Shown here in pieces: positions 42,655 through 56,100 of a stretch of 64,000 bases of DNA. Within the stretch, counting starts at the first letter, position 1. Each line of letters opens with the position of its first letter. The stretch lies in contig JBAWUJ010000089.1 of NCBI GenBank assembly GCA_037176705.1, positions 1-64,000 of the forward strand. Direction: 5' to 3'. Source of the stretch: Molossus alvarezi (lineage: Eukaryota; Chordata; Mammalia; Chiroptera; Molossidae). Made by a program: the position numbers and the translations under genes. The notes beneath the pieces were generated by a model. That model ran no database searches. It saw nothing but the letters and a program-made list of their open reading frames with translations, and was not told where the DNA came from.

Positions 42655-44702
42655 AATTTGCAATTGGCTGCCCAATATTTCCTAAATCGTTTATTGAAGA
42701 GACAGTCCTGATTCCACTGTATGTTGTAGGCAACTTTGTCAAAAGTTAATTGAGCATATTGTCTCGGGTCAATTTCTGGCTTCTCTATTCTGTTGCATTG
42801 ATCTATCTGCCTGTTCCTGTGCCAGTACTAGGCTTATTTTTATTACAGTGGCTTTGTGGTATAACCTGAAATCTGGTAATGTGATCCCTTCTTTTTCTTC
42901 TTTTTCAAGATTTCTGTGGCTACTAGGGGTCATCTTTAGTTTCATATAAACTTTTGGAGTGTTTGTTCTAGTTCTGTGAAGTAAGTCACTGTTATTTTGG
43001 TGAGGATTGTATTGAATGTATAGATTGCTTTGTTAATTCTTTCATTCCATGAACAAGGTATATGCTTTCACCTGTTAATATCTTCCTCCACTTCTAATTT
43101 CAATGACATGTAGTTATCTGTGAAGTTTATTCCTAGGTATTTTAATTTATTTTTTGCTGTGATGGTAAATGGAATTGATTTTTTAGTTTTTCTTTCTGTG
43201 ATTTCAACTTTGGTGTATAAAAATGCTATCAATTTCTCGACATTAATTTTGTATCTTGTCACTTTGCCAAACTCTTTTATTAAGTCTAATAGATTTTTGA
43301 TGGAGTCTTTAGGGTTTCTATATACCATATTATATCATCTGCATATAATGACAGTTTCACTTCCTCCTTTCCAGTTTGGATCCCTTTTATTTTTTCTTCT
43401 TGTCTAATTACTGTGTCTAAGACTTCCAGTACTGTGTTCAATAAGAGTGGTATAAGTGGCATCCCTGTCTTGTTCTCATTTATGCTTTTTGTTTTTGCCC
43501 ATTGAGTATATTGTAACCTTTATTATATTGCAATAAGACCCCCTATTCCCACATTGATGTGATCATATGGTTTTTTCTTTTATTTAGCTTATGCGATGTA
43601 TCACATTTATTGATTTGCACATATTGTACCATCCTTGAGTGCCTGGAGTGTAACACACTTGATTATAATGAATAATGTGTTTGATGTATTTGCTAATATT
43701 TTGTTAAGAATTTTGGCATCTTTGGTAATCAGGGATATTGGCCTGTAGTTTTCTTTTGTTTGTAATGTCTTTATCTGATTTGGGAATTAAGATTATGCTA
43801 GCTTCCTAGAGTGTGTTTGAAAGTGTTATATCTTCCGGGATTTTTTGAAAGAGTTTGAGAAGAATGGGTGTTAGTTTTTTGTATGTTCAATATAACTTCC
43901 CCGTGAAGCCGTCTGAGCCTTGGCCTTTGTTTGCTGGGAGATTCTTGATTATATCTTCAGTTTTCATAGTTGTGATTGGTCTGTTCAAGTTTTCAATCTC
44001 TTCCCAGTTCAGCGCTGGGGGATTATGTATTTATAGAAATTTGTCCATTTGTTTATCTTTTGAATTATTTTTAGTCTCCATGTTGTTTATTTATGCACTG
44101 ATCTTTGCTATTCATTTCCATCTACTTTCTCTGTGTTTTTGTTGTTGTTTGTTTGTTTTGTTTTCTTTCTAGTTCTTTAAAGTTCTGATGTGAGATAGTC
44201 AATTAGAAAATCTAGTTTCCTGAGATAGACATGTATGGTGTAAACTTTCCTATCAGGACTCGTTTCATTGAATCCCATTGATTTAGTGTTGTTGTGTGTT
44301 CATTTTCATTGGTCTCTATGAAGTTTTTAATTTTTTCTTGATCTCCTTGTGAACCTATTCATTGTTTAATAACATGCTGTGTAGTCTTAATGTGTAGACA
44401 TGTTTTTGTATAATTCATTTCTAGTTTCCCATCTCTTTACTGTCTACCTATGTAAGGCTTTTGTTGTGAGTTGGGTCCCTTCTGAACAATATATATATGA
44501 GCTATGCATTCTTATCTATTCAGCTACTCTGTGTCTTTTCATGCGAATGTTTAATCTATTTGTGTTTAAGACAATTATTGATATGTACTTATTTATTGCA
44601 ATTTTTATTTATTATGGTTACATTTCTCTTCCTATTTACTCTGCTTATTGCAGCTTCCCTTTTCACATTTCTTAGAGAGCTGGTTGTTGCTAACATATTC
44701 TA

Positions 44703-45522
44703 TTAGCCTTTTGTCTGGGAAGCTCTTCCTCTATTTCACCTTCTATTTTCAATGATAGTTGTGCTTGATAGAGTCATCTTGGATTCAGATCCGTGTTTTT
44801 CCTAACCTTAATCACTTCATGACTTTCTTCTCTGTCCAGTAGTGTTTTTGTTGAGCATTCAGCTGATAAGGTTATGTGGATTTCTTTGTGGGTAATCTGT
44901 TGCTTATCTCTTGCCATGTTTCAAATTCTATTTCTCTCTTTAATTTTGGCCTGTTAATTATTATGTGTCTCGATGTGGACCTCTTTGGATTCTTCAAAGT
45001 TGAAGCTCTTTGTGCTTCTTGAAGATATGTGCCATTTTTCTTCACCAAGTTATGAGTGTTTTCTGACATGATTTCTTCAAATATATTCTCTATCCCTTGC
45101 TCATTTTCTTCTTTTCCTGGAACTTCTATGATGTGTGTGCTATTGTGTTTCATGGTGTCCCACAGTTCTCTTAGGCTTTCTGTTTTGTAATTGTTTGATT
45201 CCTTTTGGTTCTCTTATTGGGTGATATTTTGTACCCTGTCTTCTAATTCACTGATCTAATCCTTGGCTTTCTCTGACCTGCTTTTTATTCCTTCCAATGT
45301 GTTCTTTATATCTGCTATTTCATTATTTATTTCCAGTTTGTTCATTTTCAACGTTTCTTTATCTTCAATCATGCTGTTGAGCTCATTACTTACGTTGTTG
45401 AGCTTCCTCATAGTATTACTCCTAATTCTAGCTCCGATATCTTGTTTAATCCATTTCACTTATCTCTTGTCCTGTAGAATATCTTATTCTTTCATTTGGG
45501 ACTTGATTTTTTTGTTTCACCG
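44703..45522 (-). pseudogene. L1 ORF1 (group A), broken, start codon lost
   Basis: The family stop TAA is at 44,703-44,705. At the family start near 45,522 the sequence reads ACG instead of ATG. The open piece 45,153-44,872 covers the link and RNA-binding domain (IIEVPGKEENEQGIENIF, RHIIINRPKLKREIEFE). The coiled-coil piece 45,459-45,256 keeps heptads (NELNSMIEDKETLKMNKLE). About 273 codons in all. Confidence 0.82.
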
Positions 45523-46365
45523 TTGTGGCTGTCTCAGTGTGTTTTAGAGCCTGCCAAATTTTCCCTGTGGGTGTTGGTGTTTTTCTGGTTGTGGCTCCCT
45601 TTACTGGGTTTGGATAACTGTGAAGTAACCCATGTTAAACACTACTCTCAAGGATTATTTTCCTCAGTATATTGGAAGGCCACAAAAATGTTCATTTATA
45701 CTCTAGCTTTTTTTGGCAGCCATTGGTCTCATTAACTTCATGAACCTCAATTTGTAACCCTCAAATGTATGAAAAATTTCTTAGGTATAAGAGGATTTCC
45801 AGAGGGTGGGACACTTGATTTCTGTCAGACAGTATAAGGTAATGAGCCTCAATTTGCATTTTCAGGTCAGCCTGGTGGTGTTGAATTCCTGAGGCAGAGG
45901 CTATTGCTTCTCCCAAGGCTCTGAGAAGAATCTCCTTGAATAAGGTGGCTGCTATTCTATGAAGGATTGATAACAGCACAAATCTCCCAGTGTCCTTCCG
46001 TCCAGTTGTTTTCTGAACCAAGCGTCCTGGACTCTCTCCTCACATTTTCACTGCAGTCAGCCCTCCCTCTGCTGGAGCTCAAGGTAACTAAATGTACTTG
46101 ATTTTGTGCTGTTTAAAACCCCTGCCTTCTCAGCTGAAGCAGTCTTCCGCTATTGTTTGTGGGCCCCCAGCCTGCTCTGTCACACCTCGACAGTTTCTAC
46201 CAGGCTCAATTTGGCACCCTCTTTCTGTCCCTGGTTATACAGGTTCTCTCAACTGTTTGGAGTTGGTTTTTCCCAATTTTGTGTCTTTGTTTTTGTTGTA
46301 GTTTCAGTTTGGTTGTTGGATGAGGTTTGTGAGCTTTCATTTACTCCACTGCCATGTTCCCTTCC

Positions 46366-46700
46366 ACTTAATATTTTATGAAATATTATCCTGGTAATAA
46401 TACTGAATCACCAATATTAGTACTTATTATTTCTTCAACCTCTTCATGACATCCCAAATAAAGAAATTCAGAAATAGAAAACTGAGGCCCTGAGAGAAGA
46501 CACATGAGGAGTCAGGGGAAAGAGACTCAAAATCCTCATTTCTGGACACATTGGTAGTGATCTGAAACAATGCATATCTGTCTATATCTATATCTATATC
46601 ATTCATATCTATCTATATCTATACCTAATCTATTTTTATCATCTGTGTCTATATCTAATCTATTTATATCTCCTATATTTATATTTATATAGTTATTTAT
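46366..46700. repeat. Non-L1 flank with TATCTA microsatellite (copy 3 of 4)
   Basis: The same flank (GAAAACTGAGGCCCTGAGAG at about 46,477) and a TATCTA array at about 46,570-46,690, followed again by a group A L1 3' end. Confidence 0.86.
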
Positions 46701-49700
46701 TTTTCATTATTAATTAATTCATTTAGTTTTGTTCCAGAGGTTTCTCCTTTTCCCCCCACTCCTTCCGCCTCGACCTCCCTCCCTGCCTTGTCTCCAGTTT
46801 TTTTGTCCATGTGCACTGTTCATGCTTACATGCATATAAATTCTGTGCTTTATCTCTCCCTCACAACCCCCTCTTCTGGGGATTGTCGGTCTGTACCCCA
46901 CTTCTATGTCTTTGGGACTACCCCATTCCTCAGACTGTTACTTTCATTATATTCCACAGATAGGTGACATCATATGATACTTTCCTTTCTCTGTTCGGCT
47001 TGTTTCACTTAGAAAAATACTTTCCAGTTCCCTCGATGTCGTCACAATGGATAAGAGATCTTTCTTTCTTATAGCTGCATAGTACTCCGTTGTGTATATG
47101 TACCACAGGCTTTTTTTATCCATTTGTCTACTGATGAAACTTTGAGCTTTTTCTAGATCTTAGCTATTGTAAATTGTGCTGCTATGAACATAGGGGTAGG
47201 GTACATTCCTAGAATTGGGATCACTGGGTCAAATGGAAGTTCAATTTTTACTTTTTTGAGGTAACACCATATTGTTTTCCATTGTGGCTGCACCAGTCTC
47301 CATTCCCTCCAGCAGTGTACTGGAATCCCCTTTCTCCACATCCTCGCCAAGACTTGTTGGATGATTTGTTGATGGCGGCCATTCTGACAGGTGTGAGGTG
47401 ATATCTCATTGTTGTTTTAATTTGCATCTCTCTCTGATAATTAGTGATGTGGAGCATTTCTTTATATATTACTTAGCCATTTATTTGTCCTGTTTGGAGA
47501 GGTGTCTATTCAGCTCCTCTGCCCATTTCTTAATTTGGTTCTTTGTCTTCATATTGTTGAGGTTTTGTAAGCATTCTATATATTTTGGAAATTTACCCTT
47601 AACTGCTGAATCATTGGTGATTATGGTCTTTGAAATAGTAGGATCCCTTTTTGTTTTGATGGTTGTTTCTTTTGCTGTGCAGAATCTTTTCAGTTTGATG
47701 TAGTACCATGTGTTCAATTATTTGTGTGTGTGTGTGTATGTGTCTGTTGTCTTAAGTGTTGTATCAATGAAAATTCTTCTAAGTCTGAATTTTTTTTGCC
47801 TGCACATCTTCTAGTATTTTTGTGGATTCACGAGTTACATTTAAGTATTTTATCCATTATGAGTATATTCTCATATATAGTGTAAGTTGGTGGTCTAGCT
47901 TCATTATTTATTTTTTTTTGCTAGTAGCTGTCAAATTTTTCCAACACCGTTTATTGAAGAGACTCTCCTGACTCCACTTTATGTTCTTGCCAACACTGTC
48001 AAAAGTTAATTTAGCATATTATCTGGGGTCAATTTATATGTTCTCTATTCTGTTGCATTGATTGATCTTCCTGTTCCTGTGCCAGTTCCAGTCTTATTTT
48101 TATTACAGTGGCTTAGTGGTATAACCTGAAATCTGGTAATGTGATCCCTCCTACTTTCTTCTTCTTTTTCAAGATTTTTGTGGCTATTTGGGGTCTTTTT
48201 ATTTATTTGCTGTGATGCTAAATGGGATTGAGTTTTTAGTTTCTGTTTCTGTGATTTCATCTTTGGTGTATAAAAATGCCATCAATTTCTTGACCTTAAT
48301 TTTGTATCCTGCCACTTTGCCAAATTCATTTATTAAGTCTAGTGGATTTTTGTTGGAGTCTTTAGGGTTTTCTGTGTACCATATTATGTCATCTACCTAT
48401 TATGACAGTTTTACTTCCTCATTTCCTATTTGGATCCCTTTTATGTTTACTTCTTGTCTAATTGCTGTGTCTAAGACTTCAGTACTATGTTCAATAAGAG
48501 TGGCAAAAGTGGGCATCCCTGTCTTGTTCCCACTCATAAGGGGAATGCATTTTATTTTTGCCCATTGAATATGTTGTTGGCTGTGTTTTCCATTTGTGGC
48601 CTTTATTATATTGCAATATGACCCCCTATTCCAACATTGCTGAGCATTTTTATCAGAAATGGGTGCTTGATTTTGTTGAATGCTTTTTTAGCATATATTG
48701 ATATGATCGTTTGTTTTTTTTCTTTTATTTTGTTTATGCGATGTGTCACATTTATTGATTTGCACATATTGTACCATCCTTGAGTGCCTGGAAGGTAACC
48801 CACTTTGTCATGGTGAATAATGTGTTTGATGTATTTCTGGATTTGATTTGCTAGTATTTTGTTAAGAATTTTGGCATCTGTGTTAATCAAAAATATTGGC
48901 CTGTAGTTTTCTTTTGTTAGTAGTTTCTTTATCTAGTTAAGATTATGCTGGCCTCATAAAGTGAGTTTGGAAGTGTTCCATTTTCTTGGATTTTTTGAAA
49001 GAGTTTGAGAAGAATGGATGTTAGTTCTGTGAATGTTCAGGAAAACTTTCCCGTGAAGCCGTCTGAGCCTGGGCTTTTGTTTGCTGGGAGATTCTTGATC
49101 ATATGTTCAATTTTCTTAGTTGTGATTGGTCTGTTCAAGTTTTCTATTTCTTCCCCATTCAGTTGTGGGAGACTATGTATTTCTAGAAATTTGTCCATTT
49201 GTTCATCTTTTGAATTTTTTGTAGTCTCTATATTGTCTCTTTCTGCTCTGATCTTTGCTATTCATTTCCTACTACTTACTCTGAATTTTTTTGTTGTTGT
49301 TGTTATTGTTTGTTTGTTTTGTTTTCTTTCTAGTTTTCTAAATTCTGATGTGAGATAGTCAATTAGAAAATCTAGTTTCCTGAGGTAGACATGTATGGTA
49401 TAAACTTCCCTATCAGGACTACTTTACTGAATGCCATTGATTTTGTGTTGTTGTGTGTTCATTTTCATTGGTTTCCATGTAGTTTTTAATTTTTTTTATC
49501 TCCTTTTGAACCCATTCATTGTTTAATAACATGCTATTTAGTCTTTATGTGTGGAAGTGTTTTTGTAAATTTCTTTGTAATTCATTTCCAGTTTCTCATC
49601 TCTTCACTTTCAACCTATGTAAGGCTTTTGTTGTGAGTTGGGTCTCTTCTAAACAACATATATATGAGCTATGGATTCCTATCTATTCAGCTTCTCTTTG

Positions 49701-49867
49701 TCTTTTGATGGGAGTATTTAACCTATTTGTGTTTAAGGCAATTATTTTATGTACTTATTTATTGCAATTTTCATTAATATGGTTACATTTCTCTTCCTAT
49801 TTCTTCTGCTTATTACAGCACCCCTTTTAACATTTCTTAGAGAGCTGGTTGTTGCTAGCATATTTTG

Positions 49868-50958
49868 TTAGTGTTTTTGTCTGGGAAGCTCTTCCTTTAT
49901 TTTACCTTCTATTTTCAATGATAGTCTTGCTGGATAAAGTAGTCTTGGATTCAGATCCTTGTTTTTTCTTACCTTGATCATTTCATGACTTTCTCTTCTG
50001 TCCATCAGTGTTTTTGTTGAGCATTCAGCTGATAGGGTTATGTGGGGGTTTTTTTTGTGGGTATTGTTGCTTATCTCTTGCTGTTTTTCAAATTCCCTTT
50101 CTGTCTTTAATTTTGGCTTTTTAATTATTATGTGTCTTGATGCGGTCCTTTTTGGATCCTTCAAAGTTGAAGCTGTTTGTCCTTTGTGAAGGTATATGCC
50201 ATTTTCCTTCACCAAGTTATGAGTGTTTTATGACACGATTTTTTCAAATATATTCTCTATCTCTTGCTCATTTTTGTCTTTTTCTGGAACTTCTATTATG
50301 TGTGTGTTATTTTGTTTAATGGTGTCTCATGGTTCTCTTAGGTTGTCTTTCTGTTTTTTGTTGTTGTTTTTTATCCTCACCCAAGGACATTTTTCCATTT
50401 TTTGTACAGATAGAGTGGGAGGGAGAGAGAGGAAGAGAGAGAGAGAGAGAGAAACATCGATGTGAAAGGGACACATCGAGTGGCTGCCACCAGGGCCACG
50501 GACAAACTGCAACAGAGGTAGGTGCCCTTAGCGGGAACCAAACCCGGGTCTCTCTGGACCGCAGGTCGATGCTCTAACCACTGAGTGAAACTGGCCAAGG
50601 CTGTCTTTCCGTTTTTTAATTGTTACATTCATTTTGGTTCTCTTATTGTGTGAGTTGGGTCTCTTTCTACCCTGTCCTCTAATTCATCGATATAAACTTT
50701 GGCTTTCTCTGACCTGCTTTTCATTGCTTCCAATGTGTTCTATATATGTGCTATTTCATTGTTTATTTCCAGTTTGTTGATTTTCCATTTTTCTCTATCT
50801 TCACTCATGCTTTTGAGCTTTTCATTCATGTTGTTGAGCTTCCTCATAGTATTACTCCTAATTATAGCTCTGATATCTTGTTTAAATCCGTTTCATTTAT
50901 CTCCTGTCCTGTAGAATATCTTGTCTTTCATTTTGGACTTGTTTTTTTGTTTCACCAT
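49868..50958 (-). pseudogene. L1 ORF1 (group A), split by a Ves SINE
   Basis: The start ATG is at 50,956-50,958 and the stop TAA at 49,868-49,870. Without the SINE and one target copy the length would be about 277 codons. The RNA-binding piece 50,215-49,868 is open to the stop (ASRHIIIKKPKLKTEREFE, ELPRQKH). The SINE interrupts the coiled-coil region. Confidence 0.84.
50360..50601 (-). mobile_element. Ves SINE in L1 ORF1
   Basis: Head at 50,601 (minus strand GCCTTGGCCAGTTTCACTCAG), B box GGGTTTGGTTCCC, tail as a T-rich stretch at 50,360-50,372. Target-site copies TGTCTTTCTGTTTTTT (50,344-50,359) and TGTCTTTCCGTTTTTT (50,602-50,617) differ at one base. It lacks about 20 bases of the middle (a CCGCACGACCAAC-like stretch). 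It is absent from the sister copies at 12.4 and 45.2 kb. Confidence 0.93.
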
Positions 50959-51772
50959 TGTGGCTGTCTCAGTGGGTTTTAGAGCCTGCCAAATTTTCCC
51001 TGTGGGTATTGGTGTTTTTCTGGTTGTGGCTCCTTTTCCTGGGTTTGGATAAGTGTGAAAGAATGCATGTTAGACACTACACTCAAGGATTATTTTCCCT
51101 GGTAGATTGGAAGGCCAAGAAAATGTTCATTTATCATCTAGCTTTTCCCTGGCAGCCATTAGTCTCATTAATTTGATGAACCTCAATGTGTAGCCCTCAA
51201 ATGTATGAAAGATTCCTTAGGCATAAGAAGATTTCCAGAGGGTGGGACACTTGATTTCTGTTCAGACACTATATGTTCATGAGCCACAATTTCCATTTTC
51301 AGGTCAGCTTTGTGGTGTTGAATTTCTGAAGGAGGGGCCATTGCTTATCCTAAGGCTCTGAGAAGAATCTCCTTGAATAAGGTGGCTGCTGTTCTATGAG
51401 GGATTGATAACAGCACAAAACTCCTAGTGTCCTTCCCTCCAAATCCATTGTGAACCATGAGTCCTGGACTCTCTCATCACATTTTCAGTGGTCAGCCCTC
51501 CCTCTGCTGGAGCCCAAGGTAAGTGGATGCACTTGATTTTGTGCTATTTAAAACCCCTGCTCTCTCAGCTGAAGCAGTCTGCCCTATCACACCGCAACAG
51601 TTTCTACCAGTCTCAATTTGGCATCCTCTTTCTGTCCCTGGTTATACAGGTTCTCTCAGCTGTTTGGAGTTGGTTTTTCCCAATGTTGTGTTTTTATTTT
51701 TGTTCGAGTTTCAATTTGGTTGTGGGAGGAGGTTTGTGTAGCTTTCATTTACTCCACTGCCATTTTCCCTTC

Positions 51773-52140
51773 CCCTTAATATTTTATAAAAATTTATTTT
51801 GATAATAACACTGAATCACAAAATATACATGATATCTTCCACCTCTCCATGACATCCCAAATAAAGAAATTCACAAATAAAAAACTGAGGCCCTGAGAGA
51901 AGACACATGAAGTGTCAGGGTAAAAAGAACTGAAAATTCCCATTTCTGGACACGTTGTTCGTGATCTGAAACACCCCTTAGATAATCTATATCTATATCT
52001 AAATCTTAATCTAAATCTAAATCTATATCATCTATATCTATATCTATATCTGTATCTATATCTATCTATTCTATATCTATATCAATATCATCTATATCTA
52101 TCTATATGTATACCTAATCTATCTATGGCATCTATGTCTA
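51773..52140. repeat. Non-L1 flank with TATCTA microsatellite (copy 4 of 4)
   Basis: The same flank (AAAAACTGAGGCCCTGAGAG near 51,877) and a TATCTA/AAATCTA array at about 51,975-52,140. Here the microsatellite runs directly into ORF2 C-terminal sequence, so the next L1 lost its 3' UTR. Confidence 0.86.
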
Positions 52141-52665
52141 TGGCTGCATCGGTCTGCATGTTCACCAGCAGTGTACTGGAGTCCCCTTTCTTCACACCCT
52201 CGCCAAGACTTGTTATTTGATGATTTTTGATGGCGGCCATTCTGACAGGTGTGAGGTGACATCTCGTTGTTTTAATTTGCATCTCTCTGCTGATTTGTGA
52301 TGTGGAGCATTTCTTCATATATCTCTTAGCCATTTCTATGTCCTGTTTTGAGAGGTGTCTATTTAGTTCCTCTGCCTATTTTTTAAATTGGTTGTTTATC
52401 TTCCTGTGTTTGATTTTTATAAGCACTCTTTATATTTTGGAAATTAACCTTTATCTGATGCATCATTGGGGATTATAGTGTTCCAGATAGTAGGAACCCT
52501 TTTCATTTTGATGGTTGTTTTATTTTCTGTGCAGAAGCTTTTCAGTTTGATGTAGTCCCACGTATTTATTTATTCATTTATTTTTTCTTTTGGTGTGTAT
52601 GTGTCTGTTGGCTTAGGTGTTGTATCAATGAGAATTCTGCTGTGTATCCTGTGTGAAATTTTGTT
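52141..52665 (-). mobile_element. Group A L1 fragment, ORF2 C-terminal part
   Basis: Begins at the TGGCTGCATCGGTCTGCATG landmark (usual form TGGCTGCACCAGTCTGCATT) and ends after the GTGTATGTGTCTGTTGGC stretch. The piece 52,333-52,088 has MAKRYMKKCSTSQISREMQI. Both ends are bounded by TATCTA-like DNA, so this is a remnant of a further 5.4-kb copy. Confidence 0.82.
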
Positions 52666-52820
52666 GTTAAATCCACATCTATATGTACCAATTCTATCTG
52701 TAACTAGCTATCTATCATCTGTCTACCATCTACCCATGCATTTACCTATCTTCTGTTCTCTATCCATCTTCAATCTATTATCTATCAATCATCTATGTAC
52801 GAGCTAATGATCTATCTCAA
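52666..52820. repeat. Degenerate CTAT/CATC microsatellite
   Basis: Contains TCTATC, CATCTA and CTACC words without strict phase. It resembles a decayed copy of the TATCTA array and lies between the group A fragment and the next L1. No gene is visible. Confidence 0.75.
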
Positions 52821-53119
52821 GCACAAGTTACATTTTAGATTTTTCAGTTTTGTTTTATTTTATTTTTTTAATATAATTAATTAATTTATTTTTGTTACAG
52901 ATATTTCACCTTTTCCCCCCACTGATTAACCTCTCCCCCTCCCTCCCCGCCCTCTTCCTAGCTTTGTTGTCCATATCCGTTGTTTATACATGCATACATA
53001 TAAGTTCTGTAAGTTCTGTGGTTTATCCCCCCCACCCCACCTTCTCTCCTGGGAATAGTCAGTCTGTACCGCACTTCCATGTCTCTGGCTCTACCCCATT
53101 CCTCAGACTATTATGTTCA

Positions 53120-56100
53120 TTATATTCCACAAATAAGTGAGATCATATGATACTTGTCATTCTCTGCAAACCTTGTTTCGCTTAGGATGTCACTTTTCAG
53201 GTTCCTCAACGTCGTCTCAAAGGATGAGATCTTTCTTTCTTACAGGTGCATATACTCCATTGTGCATTTGTATCACACTTTTTATATCCATTATTGTACT
53301 GTTGGACATTTGGCCTGTTTCCATATCTTAGCTATTGTAAATAATGCTGCTGCAAACATGGGAGTACATATATTCTTCTGATTGGTGTTTCAGGCTTTGT
53401 AGGGTGTATTCCTAGAAGTGGGATCACTGAGTCATATGGGAGTTCAATTTTTAATTTTTTGAGGTAACACCATGTTGTTTTCCATAGTGGCTACACCAGT
53501 CTACATTCTCACCAGCAGTGTACTGGAGTCCCCTTTCTCCACACCCTTGCCAAACTTCTTGTTTGATGATTTGTTGATGGTGGCCATTCTGACAGGTATG
53601 AGGTGATACCTCGTTGTTATAATTTGCATCTCTTTGATGATTACTGATATTGAGAATTTCGTCATATATCTCTTAGCCATTTGTATGTCCTGTTGGAGAG
53701 GTGTCTATTTAGTTCCTCTGCCCATTTTTTAATTGGGTTCTTTGTCTTCCTTTTGTTGAGTTGTATGTGCACTCTCTATATATTTGACATTAAACCCTTA
53801 TTTGATATATCATTGGCAATTATGCTCTCTCTGATACAGTGGGTAACCTTTCCAGAAGCTTTTGAGTTTGATGTAGTCCCATGGGTTCATTTTCTCCTTT
53901 GTTTCTGTTGCCTTAGCTGATGTATCAGTGAAAATTCAGCTGTGTATGATGTCTGAAATTTATTGCCTACAGTTTCTTCTAGGATTTTTATGGATTCACA
54001 TTTAAGTCTTTTATTCATGTTGAGTTTATACTTGTGTATGGTGTAAGTTTATGGTCTAGTTTCTTTCTTTCTTTCTTTTTTTTTTTTTTTTTGCATGTAG
54101 CTGTCCAGTTTTCCCAACACCATTTATTAAAATGGCTGTCTTTACTCACTGTATGATCTTGCCACCTTTGTCAAATATTAATTGAGCATATTGCCTTGGT
54201 TCCATTTCTGGGTTCTCTGTTCTGTTCCACTGGTGTATATGCCTGTTCTTGTGCCAGTACCAGGCTGTTTTGATTACACTGGCATTGTAGTATAACCTGA
54301 AATCTGGTAATATGATCCCTCCAACTTTGTTCTTCTTTTTCAAGAGTTTTGTGGCTATTCGAGATATTTTTGGTTCCATATGAACTTTTGAAGTATTTTT
54401 TTCTAGTTCTGTGAAGTATGTTGTTGGTATTTTGATGGAGATTGCATTGAATCTATAGATTGCTTTGGGTAATATGGACATTTTCATGATGTTGATTCTT
54501 CCAATCCATGAACAAGGTATGTGCTTCCACTTTTTTATATCTTCCTCTATTTCTTTTTTCAATGATCTGTAGTTTTCTGAGAATAGGTCATTTATTTCTT
54601 TGGTTAAGTTTATTCCTAGGTATTTTAACTTTTTTGCTGCAGTGGTAAATGGGATTGTTTTTTCAATTTCTCTTTCTTTGAATTCATCATTGGTGTGTAA
54701 GAGTGTCCTCAATATCTTGACATTAGTTTTGTATCCTGCTACTTTCCTAAATTCATTTATTAAGTCTAGTAAACTTTCGACAGTCTTTTGGTGTTTTCTA
54801 CGTATAGTATTATGTCATCTGCAAATAATGACCATTTCACTTCTTTCTTTCCCTTTTGGATCCCTTTTATTTTTTCTTCCTGTCTGATTGCTGTGGGTAA
54901 GTACTATAGTACTTCCAGTACTATATTAAATATGTGTGGCGAAAGTGGGCATCACTGTCTTCTTCCTGTTCTTAAGGAAAATGCTTTTAGTTTTTGTCCA
55001 TTGAGTATGGTGTTGGCTGTAGGTCTTTCATATATGGCCTTTTTTATGTCTAGATATGATCCTTCTATTCCCACACTGCTGAGCATTTTTATAAGAAATG
55101 GTTGCTGGATTGTGTCGAAAACTTTGTTGGCATCTATTGATATGATCCTGTGGTTTTTATTCTTCATTTAGCTTATGTGGTGTATCACATTTATTGATTT
55201 GTGAATATTGTACAAGCCTTGCATCCCTGAGATGAGTCCTACTTGGTCATAGTGAATAATTTTTTTGATATGTTGCTGGATTCGATTTGCTAGTGTTTTG
55301 TTCAGGATTTTGGCATCTATGTTCATCAGGGTTTTGGCGTATAGCTTTCTTTCCTTGTAATGTCTTTTTCAGGTTTTGGAATTAGAATTAAGCTGGCCTC
55401 ATAACATGAGTTTGGAAGTCTTCCTTCTTCTTAAAATTCTTGAAATAGTTTGATAATGGGTGTTAGTTCTTATTTGAATGTTCAGTAAAACTCCCCTTGA
55501 AGTCATCAGCGCCTGGGCTTTTGTTTGCTGGGAAAGTCTTGATTATATCTTCAATTTCTTTGTTGTTATTGGTCTGTGCAAGTTTCCTATCTCTTCCAGG
55601 TCTAGTTTTGGGAGACTATCTGTTTCTCGAAATTTGTCCATTTTGCTTAGATTGTCAAATTTCTTGCCCTAAGATTTTTCATAGTAATTGTTAACAATGT
55701 TCTGTATTTCTGTGGTATCTGTTTTACTTCTCCTCTTTCATTTCTGAATTTCTGTATTTGGGTTCTCTCTCTGTTTCTTGGTGAGTCTAGCTAAGGGTCC
55801 ATCAATGTTTAGTAAATTTTCAAAAAACCAGCTCTTTGTTTCATTGATCCTTTGAATTATTTTCTTTGGTCTGTATGTCATTTATTTCTGCTCTGATCTT
55901 TACTATTTTCTTCCTTCTACTTGATCTAGGGTTTTCTTTTTGTTTGCTTTCTAGTTCATTAATTTGTGAGGTTAGGTAGTCTAGTAGAGGTTTTACTTGC
56001 TTCTTGAGGGAGGCCTGTAGATCTATGAACTTTCCTGTCAGAACTGCGTTTACTGTATCCCATAGGTTTTGTGTTGTTGTGTGTTCATTTTCATTGTATT

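Larger units (their letters stand above)
41401..46365 (-). mobile_element. L1 element, group A, endonuclease-deleted (tandem 5.4-kb copy)
   Basis: 3' end at about 41,401-41,430, 5' end at about 46,365. The ORF2 tail is well kept at 42,299-41,967 and 42,076-41,639 ([34 protein letters not shown]). The reverse transcriptase loop near 43,335 reads YADD, but the region around 43,490-43,560 has a deletion of about 120 bases. The endonuclease deletion is at about 44,430 and the ORF2 start reads ATT at 44,600-44,602. Together with its right flank it repeats with a period of 5,404 bases. Confidence 0.86.
46701..51772 (-). mobile_element. L1 element, group A, endonuclease-deleted (tandem 5.4-kb copy)
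   Basis: 3' end at about 46,725 and 5' end at about 51,772. The reverse transcriptase region near 48,400 has two stops just before VDDIIWY. The piece 48,890-48,606 keeps [11 protein letters not shown]. The endonuclease deletion is at about 49,595 and the ORF2 start reads ATT at 49,766-49,768. A Ves SINE sits in ORF1. The period to the previous copy is 5,435 bases, measured at the TTGATTTTGTGCTATTTAAA landmark. Confidence 0.86.

Noticed and set aside
52666..52820. Possible unique gene-free spacer with regulatory content
   Set aside because: Words such as CTATC and CATCT dominate. It is best read as a decayed microsatellite.
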